From contig NC_053041.3 in the NCBI RefSeq assembly GCF_002575655.3, positions 378,555,054 to 378,619,053 of the forward strand: 64,000 nt of DNA, written 5' to 3'. The position numbers and the translations under genes are program-made. The stretch's first letter is position 1. Each line of letters starts with the position of its first letter. Positions 1 to 9,630 of this stretch are shown in pieces. This DNA comes from Aegilops tauschii subsp. strangulata (Eukaryota > Streptophyta > Magnoliopsida > Poales > Poaceae). The notes beneath the pieces were generated by a model, which did not search any database, was not told where the DNA came from, and saw only the letters and a list, made by a program, of their open reading frames with translations.

Positions 1-498
1 TTGGCTCATACCCCAAACTTTGGCTTATGGTACCCAAGAGGAGCAAACTTCAAGCTTGTAGGATATTCGGACTCCGATTGGGCGGGAGACAAAGTGGATA
101 GGAAGTCCACTTCCGGAGGGTGCCAATTCCTTGGTTGCTCTTTGGTAAGTTGGTCTTCTAAAAAGCAAAGTTGTGTGTCTCTCTCGTCCACCGAAGCAGA
201 GTATGTGGCGGCCGGGAGTTGTTGTGCACAACTCTTATGGATGAGGCAAACTTTAAAGGATTATGGTGTCATTTGTGACAAAGTGCCTCTTTGGTGTGAT
301 AATGAAAGTGCCATCCAGATTTCTCTCAACCCCGTGCAACACTTCAAGACGAAGCATATTGAGATTCGGTATCACTTCATCCGAGATCACATTAGGCGAG
401 GGGAGATCGAGCTCAACTACGTCAACACCCATGATAACCTTGCAGATATTTTCACAAAGCCTTTGGATGAAGCAAGATTTTGTGAGTTAATGAGCTAA
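1..498 (+). CDS. Copia pol C-terminus: RNase H domain (partial)
   Basis: This is the last 165 residues of a Ty1-copia polyprotein, entering from before the window and ending at TAA 496-498. RNase H degrades the RNA strand of the RNA:DNA hybrid during reverse transcription. Visible landmarks are YSDSDWAGD near residue 22, STSG near 36, SSTEAEY near 62, a CDN motif near 100 and the terminal FTKPL near 153. These are the usual order and spacing for copia RNase H, and no stop or frameshift is seen in this part. The position-1 start is only the window edge. Confidence 0.88.
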   Translation: MAHTPNFGLWYPRGANFKLVGYSDSDWAGDKVDRKSTSGGCQFLGCSLVSWSSKKQSCVSLSSTEAEYVAAGSCCAQLLWMRQTLKDYGVICDKVPLWCDNESAIQISLNPVQHFKTKHIEIRYHFIRDHIRRGEIELNYVNTHDNLADIFTKPLDEARFCELMS

Positions 499-967
499 AT
501 ATCATTGATTCGAGCAATGTTGCTTGACCCCTTGCACGCCCCACCACACTCAACTTGTTGTCTAATCTAGGTGTAGGCATGGACATAGGGGGGGTGTTGT
601 TCTCTCAATGAACTCTCCCTCCCCCCATTATGCATAAAGTGATCAACTCTTTCACATTAGCCATTTTTGATGGTACTTGTGCTTCAAAGACGAGTTTTGG
701 TCATGAGCCCAAGGATAATTCTTCGCGGTGCCATACCAATTGACTCAAACATAGGTGGCTCCGGCCACCGCCCTCTCCTTGGAGAGGTTGTGTCTCGTTT
801 TTGGTCTGTGTTGGTTCTTGCCTCTCCTTCTTCGTGGCGCGCTCGTGCTTGTGGTGTCCAGTGTGTTAGTTCCTTATTGTGGTCTCTTGCTTGAAGGTTC
901 CGTGCTTAGGAGTTATCTTTGGTTGAGACTTTTTTTTAGCCCACGGTACTACCGCAAGGGGGGCGCG

Positions 968-1225
968 CGGTACTTCCGCACCCAACGCGGTAGTAATTTT
1001 TTTACTGCCGCCTGGGGGAGCGGTACTACGGCCTCGGTGCGGTACTTACGCCCGGGCGGTAGTACCGCGATGACGTGCGGTACTACCGCGAGAGGAGTGA
1101 GCAGTACTTCTGCACCCAGTGCGGCAGTAATTTTTTACTGCCGCCTGGGGGAGCGGTACTACAGCCTCGGTGCGGTACTTCCGCCCGGGCGGTAGTACCG
1201 CGATGACGTGCGGTACTACCGTGCG
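968..1225 (+). repeat. 134-bp tandem duplication with palindromes and hairpins
   Basis: Two diverged copies with an offset of 134 bp are visible; for example, the hairpin starting GCGG at 987 recurs at 1121. Each unit holds several near-palindromic GCGGTACTACCGC words and one hairpin with a short T loop. The hairpin at 1121-1144 has a perfect 10-bp stem (GCGGCAGTAA / TTACTGCCGC), and the one at 987-1011 is nearly perfect. Confidence 0.8.
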
Positions 1226-1584
1226 GTCAAGGGCGCGTGGGGGTTAAACACGGGCAGGGGGAGTTCTAACTCCCCCATACCCATTCGTCTCTCTCTCTCG
1301 CTCAAGAACGGCGCCGGAGGCCCTCGCCGGATCTCCGTCTCCGGCCGCTCTCCTCGGATTCCGACCGGTGGGATCGTCCCCCCCCCCCCACTCCCTCTTG
1401 CCATGGAACAAGGTTTCTCCCCAATCCCTCTCGTTTTCTTGTTCGTCTTGTTGCTTTTAGGTTTTGGGGAGATGCAAGTTGTTCTTGAGATTTTAGGAAA
1501 AATCTATGCAAGAGTAGGATGTAGGAGAGTAGTTTTGTGTAGTGTTGGTACTTGCTATAGTTGTCCCGTGATGGATTTGATCGA

Positions 1585-1745
1585 CCGTAGTACCGCGTGT
1601 TGACACGGTTGTGCTCAGATCTCCATGGCTATTTCGGATCTGCAACCGTGCGGTACTACCGCTCCTCAGGTGCGGTACTACCGCACGTCCGGTACTACCG
1701 CCCTGCGGGTGTGGTACTACCACACGTGGCACAACACGCGTTACT
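1585..1745 (+). repeat. Second block of GGTACTACC palindromes before ORF2
   Basis: At least six copies of a GCGGTACTACCGC-like word lie in 160 bp directly before the extra ORF. The central base is mostly C, so these are reverse complements of the dominant LTR form GCGGTAGTACCGC. The block may be a duplicated U3-type module giving ORF2 its own control region. That role is inference. Confidence 0.6.
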
Positions 1746-1936
1746 ACCGTTGTCTCAAATCCCTCTTGTGGCACTTCTCACGTGCCAAGTCTATTTGTTT
1801 CTCCTGCTTTGCTGTGGTCTTTGCATTGATCCTTCTCGCGTTTCGTGCGTGTTTGTTTTGTGGTGTGTGTTTAGGTGGTGGCTCAGGTGCTCCGGCTCGC
1901 CGCTCCAATCCAAGCCGTGACACGGGATCCAAGCAT

Positions 1937-3289
1937 ATGCGCAACACAGAGGAAGCAGAGGGCTCCAATGCCCCTCAACGCAGAACCAAGACCTCTGCCA
2001 CTAAAGAGAAGGAACCCGCCAAGGGTATGGATGAGATACCGCTTGCTGAGTTCATCGCTCGGAGGAAGATCAATCCGTATGGAAACCCTCGTGCTAACTT
2101 TCGAGGGGATGATCTATTCTGGACCAAGCAGCAGAATCTCATTTATCTGGATGTCATCAAGGCCAAGCAAAATACCCATGTGGAGGTGAAGTGGATCAAC
2201 ATGCATCACATGCGCAAAGAGGCGCACCGGGAATACTTTGGTGAGGCTTTGGACCTCGTAGAGAAATTTGGCATTGAGCATATCATCTCATTCCACAAAG
2301 ACTATGATCCTGAGATCCTTGCTCAGTTCTTTGCCTCCGTGCATTTTCATCCCAATGAGGAAAGGACCATGACGTGGATGACCAATGGCCGACAGCTGAC
2401 TGCTACTTGGAAGGAATTCATGACCCTGCTTGGGGTTCCGGATGAGGGGCTCGCCACACCCCAAGGTGTTCGCCCTCATGCCAATCCCGAGTCTGCCGAC
2501 AAGAACAAGCTCATGCCCTACCTTGTGGAGAAGAAGCTCTCCAATGGCAAGTCAACTTGGGTACTCAACTCCTTTCTTGACATCATGCACCGGATCTTCC
2601 GCAACACTCTCTTCCCACGCATTGGGGACAAGGACAAGGTGCATGCCTATCTGGTGGATATGATGCTCCTGTGTGAAGATGCTCGCAACTCTCAGACACA
2701 GCCACTTGATGTCTCACATATCATGTGGATTGAGCTTCGGTTTGCGGTCTACAACCGCAAGGTCCCCATCTATGGACCTTATTTGTTTCTGTTGATCTCG
2801 GCTACTTGGGAGCGAGTCTACCCTCAGGATGAGTTTGAGGCCCCTGGTTGGATCCGGCATGAGCCCATCAACCTCCGTATCAAGCCTCAGTGGGCCAACA
2901 CTACCTCTCGTGTTGAAACTGCGGCTGCCATGGACGTGGATGCAGATGAGGATGAGGAGGAGGCAGCAGACAAGGACAACTCTGACGGTTACATCCCTCC
3001 CACCTCTGAGCCTTCTTGGGCTAAGCGGCTGAAGAACAAGATGAAGATGTTGTTCTGTATGGAAGCAAAGGGGCAGTACCAGACCCATGTGGCTTCCAGG
3101 GAGACTCGCCGCCGCGACAAGCGGATTTTCAGGACCTTTGGCGAGAACATATCTAGCGGGTCAGAGGTGAACATCACCCCAGAGGCAGAATGGTTGCACA
3201 AGCAGGGCTATCGGTGGACCGAGTCTGAGGAGGAGTCCGTCCCAGCTGCAGAGTCCAACGAGGAGCGTGCCAGTGACTACTCCGCTTGA
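1937..3289 (+). CDS. Extra (env-position) ORF of SIRE/Maximus-like element
   Basis: The frame is open from 1625, but the first 100 residues translate palindrome repeats and a T-rich stretch, so I chose the ATG at 1937, downstream of a likely splice acceptor near 1873. This gives about 450 residues ending TGA at 3287-3289. The N-terminus is basic, followed by a motif FRGDDLFW and a mixed globular region, then an acidic stretch (DEDEEEAADKDNSDG) near the C-terminus. It resembles the plant family known as putative plant transposon protein (Transposase_32-like), common in wheat. I see no signal peptide or clear membrane anchor, so envelope function is unsupported. The role is unknown, and no stop interrupts the frame. 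Confidence 0.7.
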   Translation: MRNTEEAEGSNAPQRRTKTSATKEKEPAKGMDEIPLAEFIARRKINPYGNPRANFRGDDLFWTKQQNLIYLDVIKAKQNTHVEVKWINMHHMRKEAHREYFGEALDLVEKFGIEHIISFHKDYDPEILAQFFASVHFHPNEERTMTWMTNGRQLTATWKEFMTLLGVPDEGLATPQGVRPHANPESADKNKLMPYLVEKKLSNGKSTWVLNSFLDIMHRIFRNTLFPRIGDKDKVHAYLVDMMLLCEDARNSQTQPLDVSHIMWIELRFAVYNRKVPIYGPYLFLLISATWERVYPQDEFEAPGWIRHEPINLRIKPQWANTTSRVETAAAMDVDADEDEEEAADKDNSDGYIPPTSEPSWAKRLKNKMKMLFCMEAKGQYQTHVASRETRRRDKRIFRTFGENISSGSEVNITPEAEWLHKQGYRWTESEEESVPAAESNEERASDYSA

Positions 3290-3761
3290 GCCACCACTAT
3301 TGCTGTAGGTGTCCTCTCTGCCTTTTTGGCGTCTCGATGCCAAAGGGGGAGAGAGTGTAGGATTTGCTGCGAGTTATGTCGTGTTTGGGTCAGTTGAACT
3401 TCGTTTATTTCGTTTGCTTTGGTTTGCTTTAGTTTGTGCTCGTGAGACCTTCTATCATATGGTGTAAGACATATGCACTCTATCGTACCGTAGTGAGCTT
3501 ATTCTATCTTGTGCTTATTACATTTTGCTCCTGTCTATCTTGCTTAGCTTTAGCCTAATTGCAAGATTTGCCATGCCTATAAAATATAGGGGGAGTGTTG
3601 ATCCTAGTATGTGTGCCGTGCAATCCAAAGCACTCATCGAGATAGCACACATCTAGGGGGAGCCCGTCTATATTTTAGAGACTTGGGGTTTGCCCTTGCT
3701 CTTTGTGTTATACCCTCGTGCAAATCCCGTGTTGTCATCAATCCACCAAAAAGGGGGAGAT
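3290..3761 (+). other. 3' untranslated region with repeated purine tracts and PPT
   Basis: Four G5-containing purine tracts occur: near 3339-3355, 3586-3598, 3652-3660 and 3748-3760. The last, AAAAAGGGGGAGA, lies directly before the LTR and is the PPT that primes plus-strand DNA synthesis. The others are look-alikes. No ORF is supported here. Confidence 0.75.
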
Positions 3762-4093
3762 TGTAAGGGCATTTTTATCCCTTAGTTGGTTTTGGTGATT
3801 GATGACAATGCTTTTGCGGACTAATCATGTGCATCAAATATTTCAGATATATTGACTAGGCACAAGATGATTGGGTTCCCCTCAAAGGCTATAGAAGACG
3901 GCGTTTCTCTTCGGTTCTTTTCGGTGGTATTGAGTCGTAGGGAAGCCGTACTATTAAGAGGGGGTCCGCTTTGGAAAGGTTGGGTGGATTCATCACGTAC
4001 ACATCGTCCCTTGCACCTCCTTTCCTCTTTCCTTTGGAGCATCCTAAGTTTTCCTTGTCTATGCAATTATAGCTCTTGTCTGTCGAACTAGGA

Positions 4094-4632
4094 AGTGCGG
4101 TAGTACTGCTCGTCAGAGCGGTAGTACCGCAGGACCTTGCGGTAGTACCGCCCGCTGGTGCGGTAGTACCGCAAGGCCCCACGGTAGTACCGCTTCTGGT
4201 AAGTGGTAGTACCGTGGTCCCTGCTTAGTTCCGCAACTACGCGGCTGTAAGGGGCGGATGTAATTTTTTACATCCGCACCTCGCGCGGTAGTACCGCGGC
4301 TGGATTACGGTACTACCGCGTCGGGTTTTTGCATCGACTCCAACTCTGCGGAAGTAGCCACGGATGTAATTTTTTATATCCGTGCCTTCCCATCCCTGGA
4401 CAGCCCCTGCCTTGCGGTAGTACCGCAAGGGGGAGAGGTAGTACCGCGCCAGCAGTACTACCGCCCTCTGCCTTAGTGCATGTGTGGCTGTTCTGGTCTC
4501 TGCTGCGTGGGCGGTAGTACCGCGGGGCTCTGCGGTAGTACCGCGTACCCCTGCGGTAGTACCGCGCCTCAGGTGCGGTAGTACTGCATGCCCCTGCGGT
4601 AGTACCGCGCCTCAGGTGCGGTAGTACCGCGC
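4094..4632 (+). repeat. Array of GCGGTAGTACCGC palindromes in U3
   Basis: About 17 copies of the 13-base near-palindrome GCGGTAGTACCGC, some mutated, are spaced 10-40 bases apart. The last ends about 45 bp before the TATA box. Two hairpins sit among them: 4254-4277 (GCGGATGTAA / TTACATCCGC, perfect stem) and 4359-4384 (CACGGATGTAA / TTATATCCGTG, one mismatch). The array could be a set of dimeric transcription-factor sites or a foldable RNA segment. The sequence alone does not decide. Confidence 0.85.
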
Positions 4633-4677
4633 TACGCAGGCTGAGTTGGTGGATAACGGTTGGATTTGTTCTTCCAC

Positions 4678-4685
4678 TATATAAG
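4678..4685 (+). promoter_or_regulatory. LTR TATA box
   Basis: TATATAAG, preceded by an array of palindromes and followed by a pyrimidine-rich leader, is the likely core promoter of the Maximus-like LTR. Transcription would start about 30 bp downstream, near 4710. Confidence 0.65.
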
Positions 4686-5421
4686 GGGTGTCTTCCTCCT
4701 CTAGTTGACTACCTCTTCCACCTCCAAGCTCCATTATTCTCCAAGCTCCATTTTCGCCCGATCTCCTTCCCTAGCCAATCAAACTTGTTGATTCTCTAGG
4801 GATTGGTTGAGGAGGCCCCGATCTACACTTCCACCAAGAGATATTTGAATCCCCCCACTAATCCCTTGTGGATCTTGTTACTCTTGGGTGTTTGAGCACC
4901 CTAGACGGTTGAGGTCACCGTGGAGCCATAGTCCATTGTGGTGAAGCTTCGTGGTATCGTTGGGAGCCTCCAATTAAGTTGTGGAGATTGCCCCAACCTT
5001 GTTTGTAAAGGTTCGGTCGTCGCCTCCAAGGGCACCAATAGTGGAATCACGGCATCTCGCATTGTGTGAGGGCGTGAGGAGAATACGGTGGCCCTAGTGG
5101 CTTGTTGGGGAGCATTGTGCCTCCACACCACTCCAACGGAGACGTACTTCCTCTCAAAGGGAAGGAACTTCGGTAACACATCCTCGTCTTCACCGGCTCC
5201 ACTCTTGGTTATCTCGTGCCTTTACTTGTGCAAGCTTATTTGTGCCTTATCTCTTGCTTGCGTGTTTGCTTATTGTTGTTGCATCATATAGGTTGCTCAC
5301 CTAGTTGCATTTCTACACAACCTACTTTGATGCAAAGTTTAAATTGGTAAAGAAAAGCTAAAAATTGTTAGTTGCCTATTCACCCCCCCCCCCTCTAGTC
5401 AACTATATCGATCCTTTCACA

Positions 5422-6071
5422 GTGGCTATGAAGTGGGTGGTGGGTGGGACGTAAAATTCCCCGCTCTCAGCCCCTAGTCGGGGTTGGGCGTAGTTCTAAA
5501 GTGATTCCTCTGCAATAGCGAGGGATCGCATTAAGTCCAGAGCCTCGTTTAAGAGCGAGGTTTGGATGTGGAAGCGAGAGTCCGCGGGGCTGGCCGGAGT
5601 GAGAGCCTCCTGGCTATGCCTACTTGGCGCGGACCTCGAGAGTTCGGATCTAGAGTCCGGGGGCGAGTCCGGCCTTTCAATGATAGGGGGAACCTGGACT
5701 GATTCCGAGTTCGTCGTGGACACGATCACCTCCGGATCCTCAATAATGCGGTTTGCAGCGGCTAGTCCGGTGGGCTCCAAACTCCCATCTTCGGACCTGG
5801 TAGTTTGCTCCGGATCTAGGGCCAGAGCTGTGGTCGGGGCCGTGAACCCTTCGAAGATATGGTCTCCTCGGATATCAGCGACATAATTTAGGTTCCCGAA
5901 ACTGATCTGATGACCAAGGGCGTAGCTGTCGATCTGTTCAAGGTGGCCAATCGAGTTCGCACGCAGTGCGAAGCTGCCAAATACGAAAATTTGGTCGGGG
6001 AGGAAAGTCTCCCCCGAAACAGCATCATTGTAGATGATCGATCGAGCCATCGAACCTTCTGTCGACAGCAT
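5422..6071 (-). pseudogene. Gag N-terminal fragment with nonsense codon
   Basis: A frame starts at ATG 6071-6069 just after the LTR/primer-site boundary. It encodes about 190 residues up to TAG at 5498-5496. The same frame then stays open to the junction at 5422, so the TAG looks like a nonsense mutation and not the natural end. The protein is rich in Ser, Glu and Pro in its second half, with no zinc knuckle in the part seen. It is assigned to gag by position only. An upstream in-frame Met at 6182 lies in the LTR and was not chosen. Confidence 0.6.
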
Positions 6072-6097
6072 AGTGGAACTCTCAATGAAAGCACCAA

Positions 6098-6569
6098 TGT
6101 CGGTGTCAAAACCGGCCAATCTCGGGTAGGGGATCCCGAACTGTGCGTCTGAGGATCGAAGGTAACAAGAGGCAGGGGACATGATGTTTACCCAGGTTCG
6201 AGCCCTCTTAACGGAGGTAATACCCTACTTCCTGCTTGATTGACTTTGATGAGTATAGGGGTTACAAGAGTTGATCTACCTCGAGATCGTAATGGCTAAA
6301 CCCTAGATGTTTAGCCTGTATGATTGTGATTGCCTCTACGAACTAAACCATCCGGTTTATATAGACACCGGAGGGGCCTGGAGTTGTACAGAGTCGGTTT
6401 ACAGAGAAAGGAATCTTCATATCTGAACACCAAGCTTACCATGCACACAACGGAGAGTCCCATCCGGACACGGGGGAAGGCCCTCTATCTTGTATCTTCA
6501 CGGACCATCAGTCCGGCCCATGTCACATAGCCCAAACGCCCCGGGACCCCCTAATCCAGGACTCCCTCA
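6098..6569 (-). repeat. 472-bp LTR of the gypsy fragment
   Basis: Read on the minus strand it begins TGAGGGAGTCC and ends ACCGACA. A TATA-like TATATAAACC is present about two fifths of the way in (near 6356-6365). The start of the gag-like region follows directly. Confidence 0.75.
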
Positions 6570-9317
6570 GCCACGGCCTCCCTCGTCCATCTATAAATGG
6601 CCACTCCCCGTGGCCTCCGAGCACTCCATCCACTCCCCCTCATTCCCAGTAGTGCTCCCGACCACTCCAGGTAGCTCGTGGAAGCCTCGAGCCTTCCAAT
6701 GGCCGCCTCGGACGCCGATGGCCTCTACTCGAATTCGAGGGAGCCAAGCCTCCCCTCCCTCTCTCTCCACCACCAGAGCTCCACCCACTCCCCGACGCAT
6801 CTCTCCCTTAGCTTAGTTCGTCGGTGGATCCACCATGGCCTCGGTTCCATCTTCACGGACGTCGGCCGTCCGCCGCGGCGAACACAGCTGCCGTTCCCAA
6901 GCTCCCCAGCATCTACAACCCCCGGGGCCACCTCCGCCTCGTTCCCCTACATCCGTGGGTAGGACGGGCCCTGCCTGAAGTGGCCGGTAGTGCCAGCAGG
7001 CCTCGTCGGGGCCGGCTCTGCTCCGGCCAGGCGCGGGCGAGAGGAAGGAGATGGCACCGCCATCGCCAGCTGGCCAGTGGGCCCTGCGACCCCACTCGTG
7101 AGCCACTCCACACCGGACCCCAGGTACACTGACGTGGATAAGTGGAGGCGTAATCCTCTGGATTACGTCTTCTCTTTCCTGAAAGCGTATTTTTGTGCTT
7201 CTTTACATCAAAGTGTGTTTTCACTTATCTGAAGGCGTATTTCTGAAAATACGCTTTCCGTTTATCAGCCCCGCCGGCCGAAGTGATTATATTGTGAACG
7301 TTCACTGTTTAGCCCCTTTTCTGCCTAAAAAGTGAACAGCCACAACTTTCACTCGTAACTCTGATTGAGGTGATTCCGAAGCACACTTCTTCGTCTCGTC
7401 GAGCCCGTTCTGTTGGTATCGTTTTCCCCATGTGTTAACATTCTGAAAATGACCATTTTTCCCTTGTGCTTAATCAACCCCCTCCGAGAGAGAACGTTTT
7501 CCGGTGATTATTTTCGCGAGCTTCTCGCACTTTTTCTCGGTGATTTCATCTACCCCAGGCAAGCCACACCCTCCATTTTCATGATTGCAATGCAGTGACA
7601 TGGCTTGTTTAAAATATTGTTTTAGCTACTTGTGATTTGTTCATGGCATTTCTCGGAGTATTGTTTAATCTTGCTATTGCCACGATATTGTTCGGAGTTC
7701 TAGGTTTAATATTCTGAAGATTATGTGGATGACATGTTGCCTTTGGATTATTAGTGGCTAGAATTATTTCCATCATGATGCTAGTTGATATTATGTTTTG
7801 GGGTATGATTTTGGAGATGATGCTTGCATGTGGATCATAGTTGATAGTTAACTCTTGATATTTGAGTAGTAGTATTATCATTCTTGGATTCATCATGATA
7901 GAAGTGTTATGCTATCCTTGGAGTATTTTTATATGTCGATAGTATGCTTTGGATTATTTGTTGGATATTGCTATGACTTGGATTACAGGTTGGTAGATGA
8001 TAGCGGAGTATCAGTTATCAGTGTTATATGTTGGGGATAAATTCCGTCATTAAGTTGGTTAGGTGCCACCGAACCGGGCCTTTTCCAGTGCAACCACATT
8101 TGCCTTTTATGGGAAGGCCCAAATGCGGTCTATTGCCATGCCTCTCGCCGGTGCCTCCAACGAGGGAAGGTTATGGGCGTGCGTTACCCTGGCCCGGTAA
8201 GCAGACATAACCTTGTGTGCCCATAGTTGGTATTGAGATCTCTTGTCCCCGTTTGGGACCGTGTGTGTTTTGCCATGACGGTGGCCGTTGATGCCTTTGG
8301 TAGGCATGGGGCCACCCAGGACTGAACCCTAAAGGGGTGTTGGTCGGAGTGGCCGGGAGAGTGTCATGGCAGTAGATCGGTTTTGTCGGAACGCCGTTGG
8401 TCCACCTGAATGGGAGTGCGTGGCCATTGGTTCTGTGGTGTGGGTAAAGTGTGCTACCTCTACAGAGTGTGTGTTTTTAATCTATCGATAGCCGCGTGCT
8501 CAGTCATGGGCACAAGTTCGTACTAGGTCACACCGTTCAACAGTCACATGACGGAATGACTTATAGGTGATTTATATGATGATATATTGTGAGCAGTAAC
8601 AGTTTGGCAGGATGTTGATGATGATGTTGAGATGATCTTGAGGATGATCACTCAGTGTGTGATGTGGTCACGTGGTGATCATGTGGATGTTTTGATCACG
8701 AGGTGATCAGATGGATCATGAGGTGATCGAGATGGTATATTGCTTGGCCAGTTAGCCAAGCGTGAGATGGTTCATTGAGATTAGGATGTTGGTTTATCAG
8801 TATTGTAGTAGCTTGATATCATGATTAGTAGTTGCTTCATCATAGTAGTTGTTAATTAAGTAATCTGTTAATGCTATGCTATTGTCTTGCCTTGATGCTT
8901 TTGGTTGTTGTGAGCTTGCAAGTACATTCAATGTACTGACCTGGCATGTCATGCCAGATTGCAGGTGATGCTGTGATTGCTTGATTGCTTGTCGAGGTTT
9001 CCGCGCGTGCGAGCTAGATCGTGTCCCAGCCAGAGTCCCTGCAGAGTGGAGTTCACCACCTTCGTCGTTGTTTCGCTGCTAGAAGTATTTCGCTGCCACG
9101 AGTTGTTCCGCTGCTAGCATAGAGCAAGTGTAGTATCGCAGGCGTAGTGTCGCCGTGCTGATGTGATTCTTTGTAACATCAGACTCGTGTACTTATTATC
9201 CTTTGTAATAAGATCTGATTTGTTCTATGTCAAGCAGTGTCGGATTCCATAAGACTTCATCTCGATCTCTGGGCTGGAATACGGGGCGTTCCGGTTTCTC
9301 TGAGTCGGGGTGCCACA
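6570..9317 (+). mobile_element. Truncated long LTR (gypsy-like), R-U5 portion
   Basis: A 2.7-kb segment starts just before a TATA box (6592-6598) and ends GGTGCCACA near 9317. Its second half (7250-9317) has no coding content and shows a typical long-LTR ending, with AATAAGATC-type poly(A) context near 9205. The U3 part is missing because the gypsy fragment lies at its left edge. Short frames in the GC-rich 6570-7130 leader overlap on both strands and look non-coding. The exact right end is uncertain by a few bases because of a CACACA run. Confidence 0.6.
6592..6598 (+). promoter_or_regulatory. TATA box of truncated long LTR
   Basis: TATAAAT lies 22 bp from the left junction and precedes a C-rich leader. 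It is probably the LTR core promoter, now separated from its upstream U3 sequence. Confidence 0.5.
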
Positions 9318-9600
9318 CACACATAACAAGCATGCTCATCTAAAGATTTGCCCTCAACTAAGCTAGTTGAGGTTTCAGCACGAGCACATAGGGATCGAAG
9401 ATGATCCAAGTAGAAAGCTTCAGTAGTATGATAGATTTTGGGTGGTTCTTCAACCATTGGTTTAGTAGGTACAACAATTTTTTTGGTATTTTGCGTTTCC
9501 TACCCATAACTAAAGATAGAAAACAACTTGGAACAGAAAATAAAAACTACTTAGTGATAAAGCAAACAAGGACACACGAGAATATCACCCCATGCTATTG

Positions 9601-9620
9601 CTCCCCGACAACAGCGCCAG
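9601..9620 (-). other. Decayed primer-binding site
   Basis: On the minus strand it reads CTGGCGCTGTTGTCGGGGAG, a mutated form of the tRNA-Asp-type site TGGCGCCGTTGCCGGGGAG seen intact at 61889-61907. A 10-bp spacer separates it from the LTR, as in that copy. Confidence 0.65.
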
Positions 9621-9630
9621 AAAAAGGTCT

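Larger units (their letters stand above)
499..1936 (+). other. Pol-to-ORF2 spacer of the Maximus-like element
   Basis: This is a non-coding spacer between pol and the extra ORF. It contains two blocks rich in the palindromic word GCGGTACTACCGC (about 944-1225 and 1585-1745), two T-loop hairpins, a C-rich run near 1380-1392, and a pyrimidine-rich stretch ending TTTAG at about 1873. In SIRE-type elements the downstream ORF is thought to be expressed from a spliced RNA, and the TTTAG is a plausible acceptor (inference). Open frames here are low-complexity by-products of the repeats. Confidence 0.6.
1..5421 (+). mobile_element. SIRE/Maximus-like Ty1-copia LTR retrotransposon, 3' part
   Basis: Three parts in order give the 3' half of a SIRE-lineage copia: the end of pol (RNase H) at 1-498, an extra ORF at 1937-3289, and a PPT followed by a 1660-bp 3' LTR at 3762-5421. 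Such an extra ORF between pol and the 3' LTR is known in this lineage. The 5' half lies before the window. The element abuts gypsy gag sequence at 5422 whose reading frame is open up to the junction, so I infer that it inserted into that gag gene. The name Maximus is from memory. Confidence 0.85.
3762..5421 (+). repeat. 3' LTR of the Maximus-like element
   Basis: The LTR starts TGTAAGGGCATT just after the PPT and ends GATCCTTTCACA, giving 1660 bp with TG..CA ends. It holds the palindrome array (4094-4632) and two T-loop hairpins in U3, a TATA box at 4678-4685, and an R-U5 part ending near a C-rich run (5385-5395). The base after the end is GTGGC, the presumed right TSD; its partner is outside the window. 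Confidence 0.87.
5422..6569 (-). mobile_element. Gypsy-type LTR retrotransposon fragment (LTR plus start of gag)
   Basis: On the minus strand, an LTR at 6569-6098 is followed by a primer-site-like TTGGTGCTTTCATTGAG and a gag-like frame running to 5422. At 5422 the Maximus-like element interrupts it. The remainder must lie before the window. The LTR starts TGAGGGAGTCCTGG, a common Triticeae gypsy type (Fatima-like by memory only). The right flank GCCAC (6570-6574) is its presumed TSD, without a visible partner. Confidence 0.75.

Noticed and set aside
755..1603. Two open frames of about 130-145 codons as genes
   Set aside because: They translate the palindrome repeats (repeated TTAR/RYYR words) and have no independent support.
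1937..3289. Calling the extra copia ORF a retroviral-type envelope
   Set aside because: There is no signal peptide, glycoprotein pattern or clear membrane anchor; only the position matches.
4094..4632. CRISPR-like array
   Set aside because: Repeats are short, palindromic and irregularly spaced inside a plant LTR; no cas genes and no nuclear CRISPR are expected.
6570..7130. GC-rich frames after the TATA box as a coding first exon
   Set aside because: Several frames are open equally on both strands and the segment belongs to an LTR leader; no splice or protein evidence.
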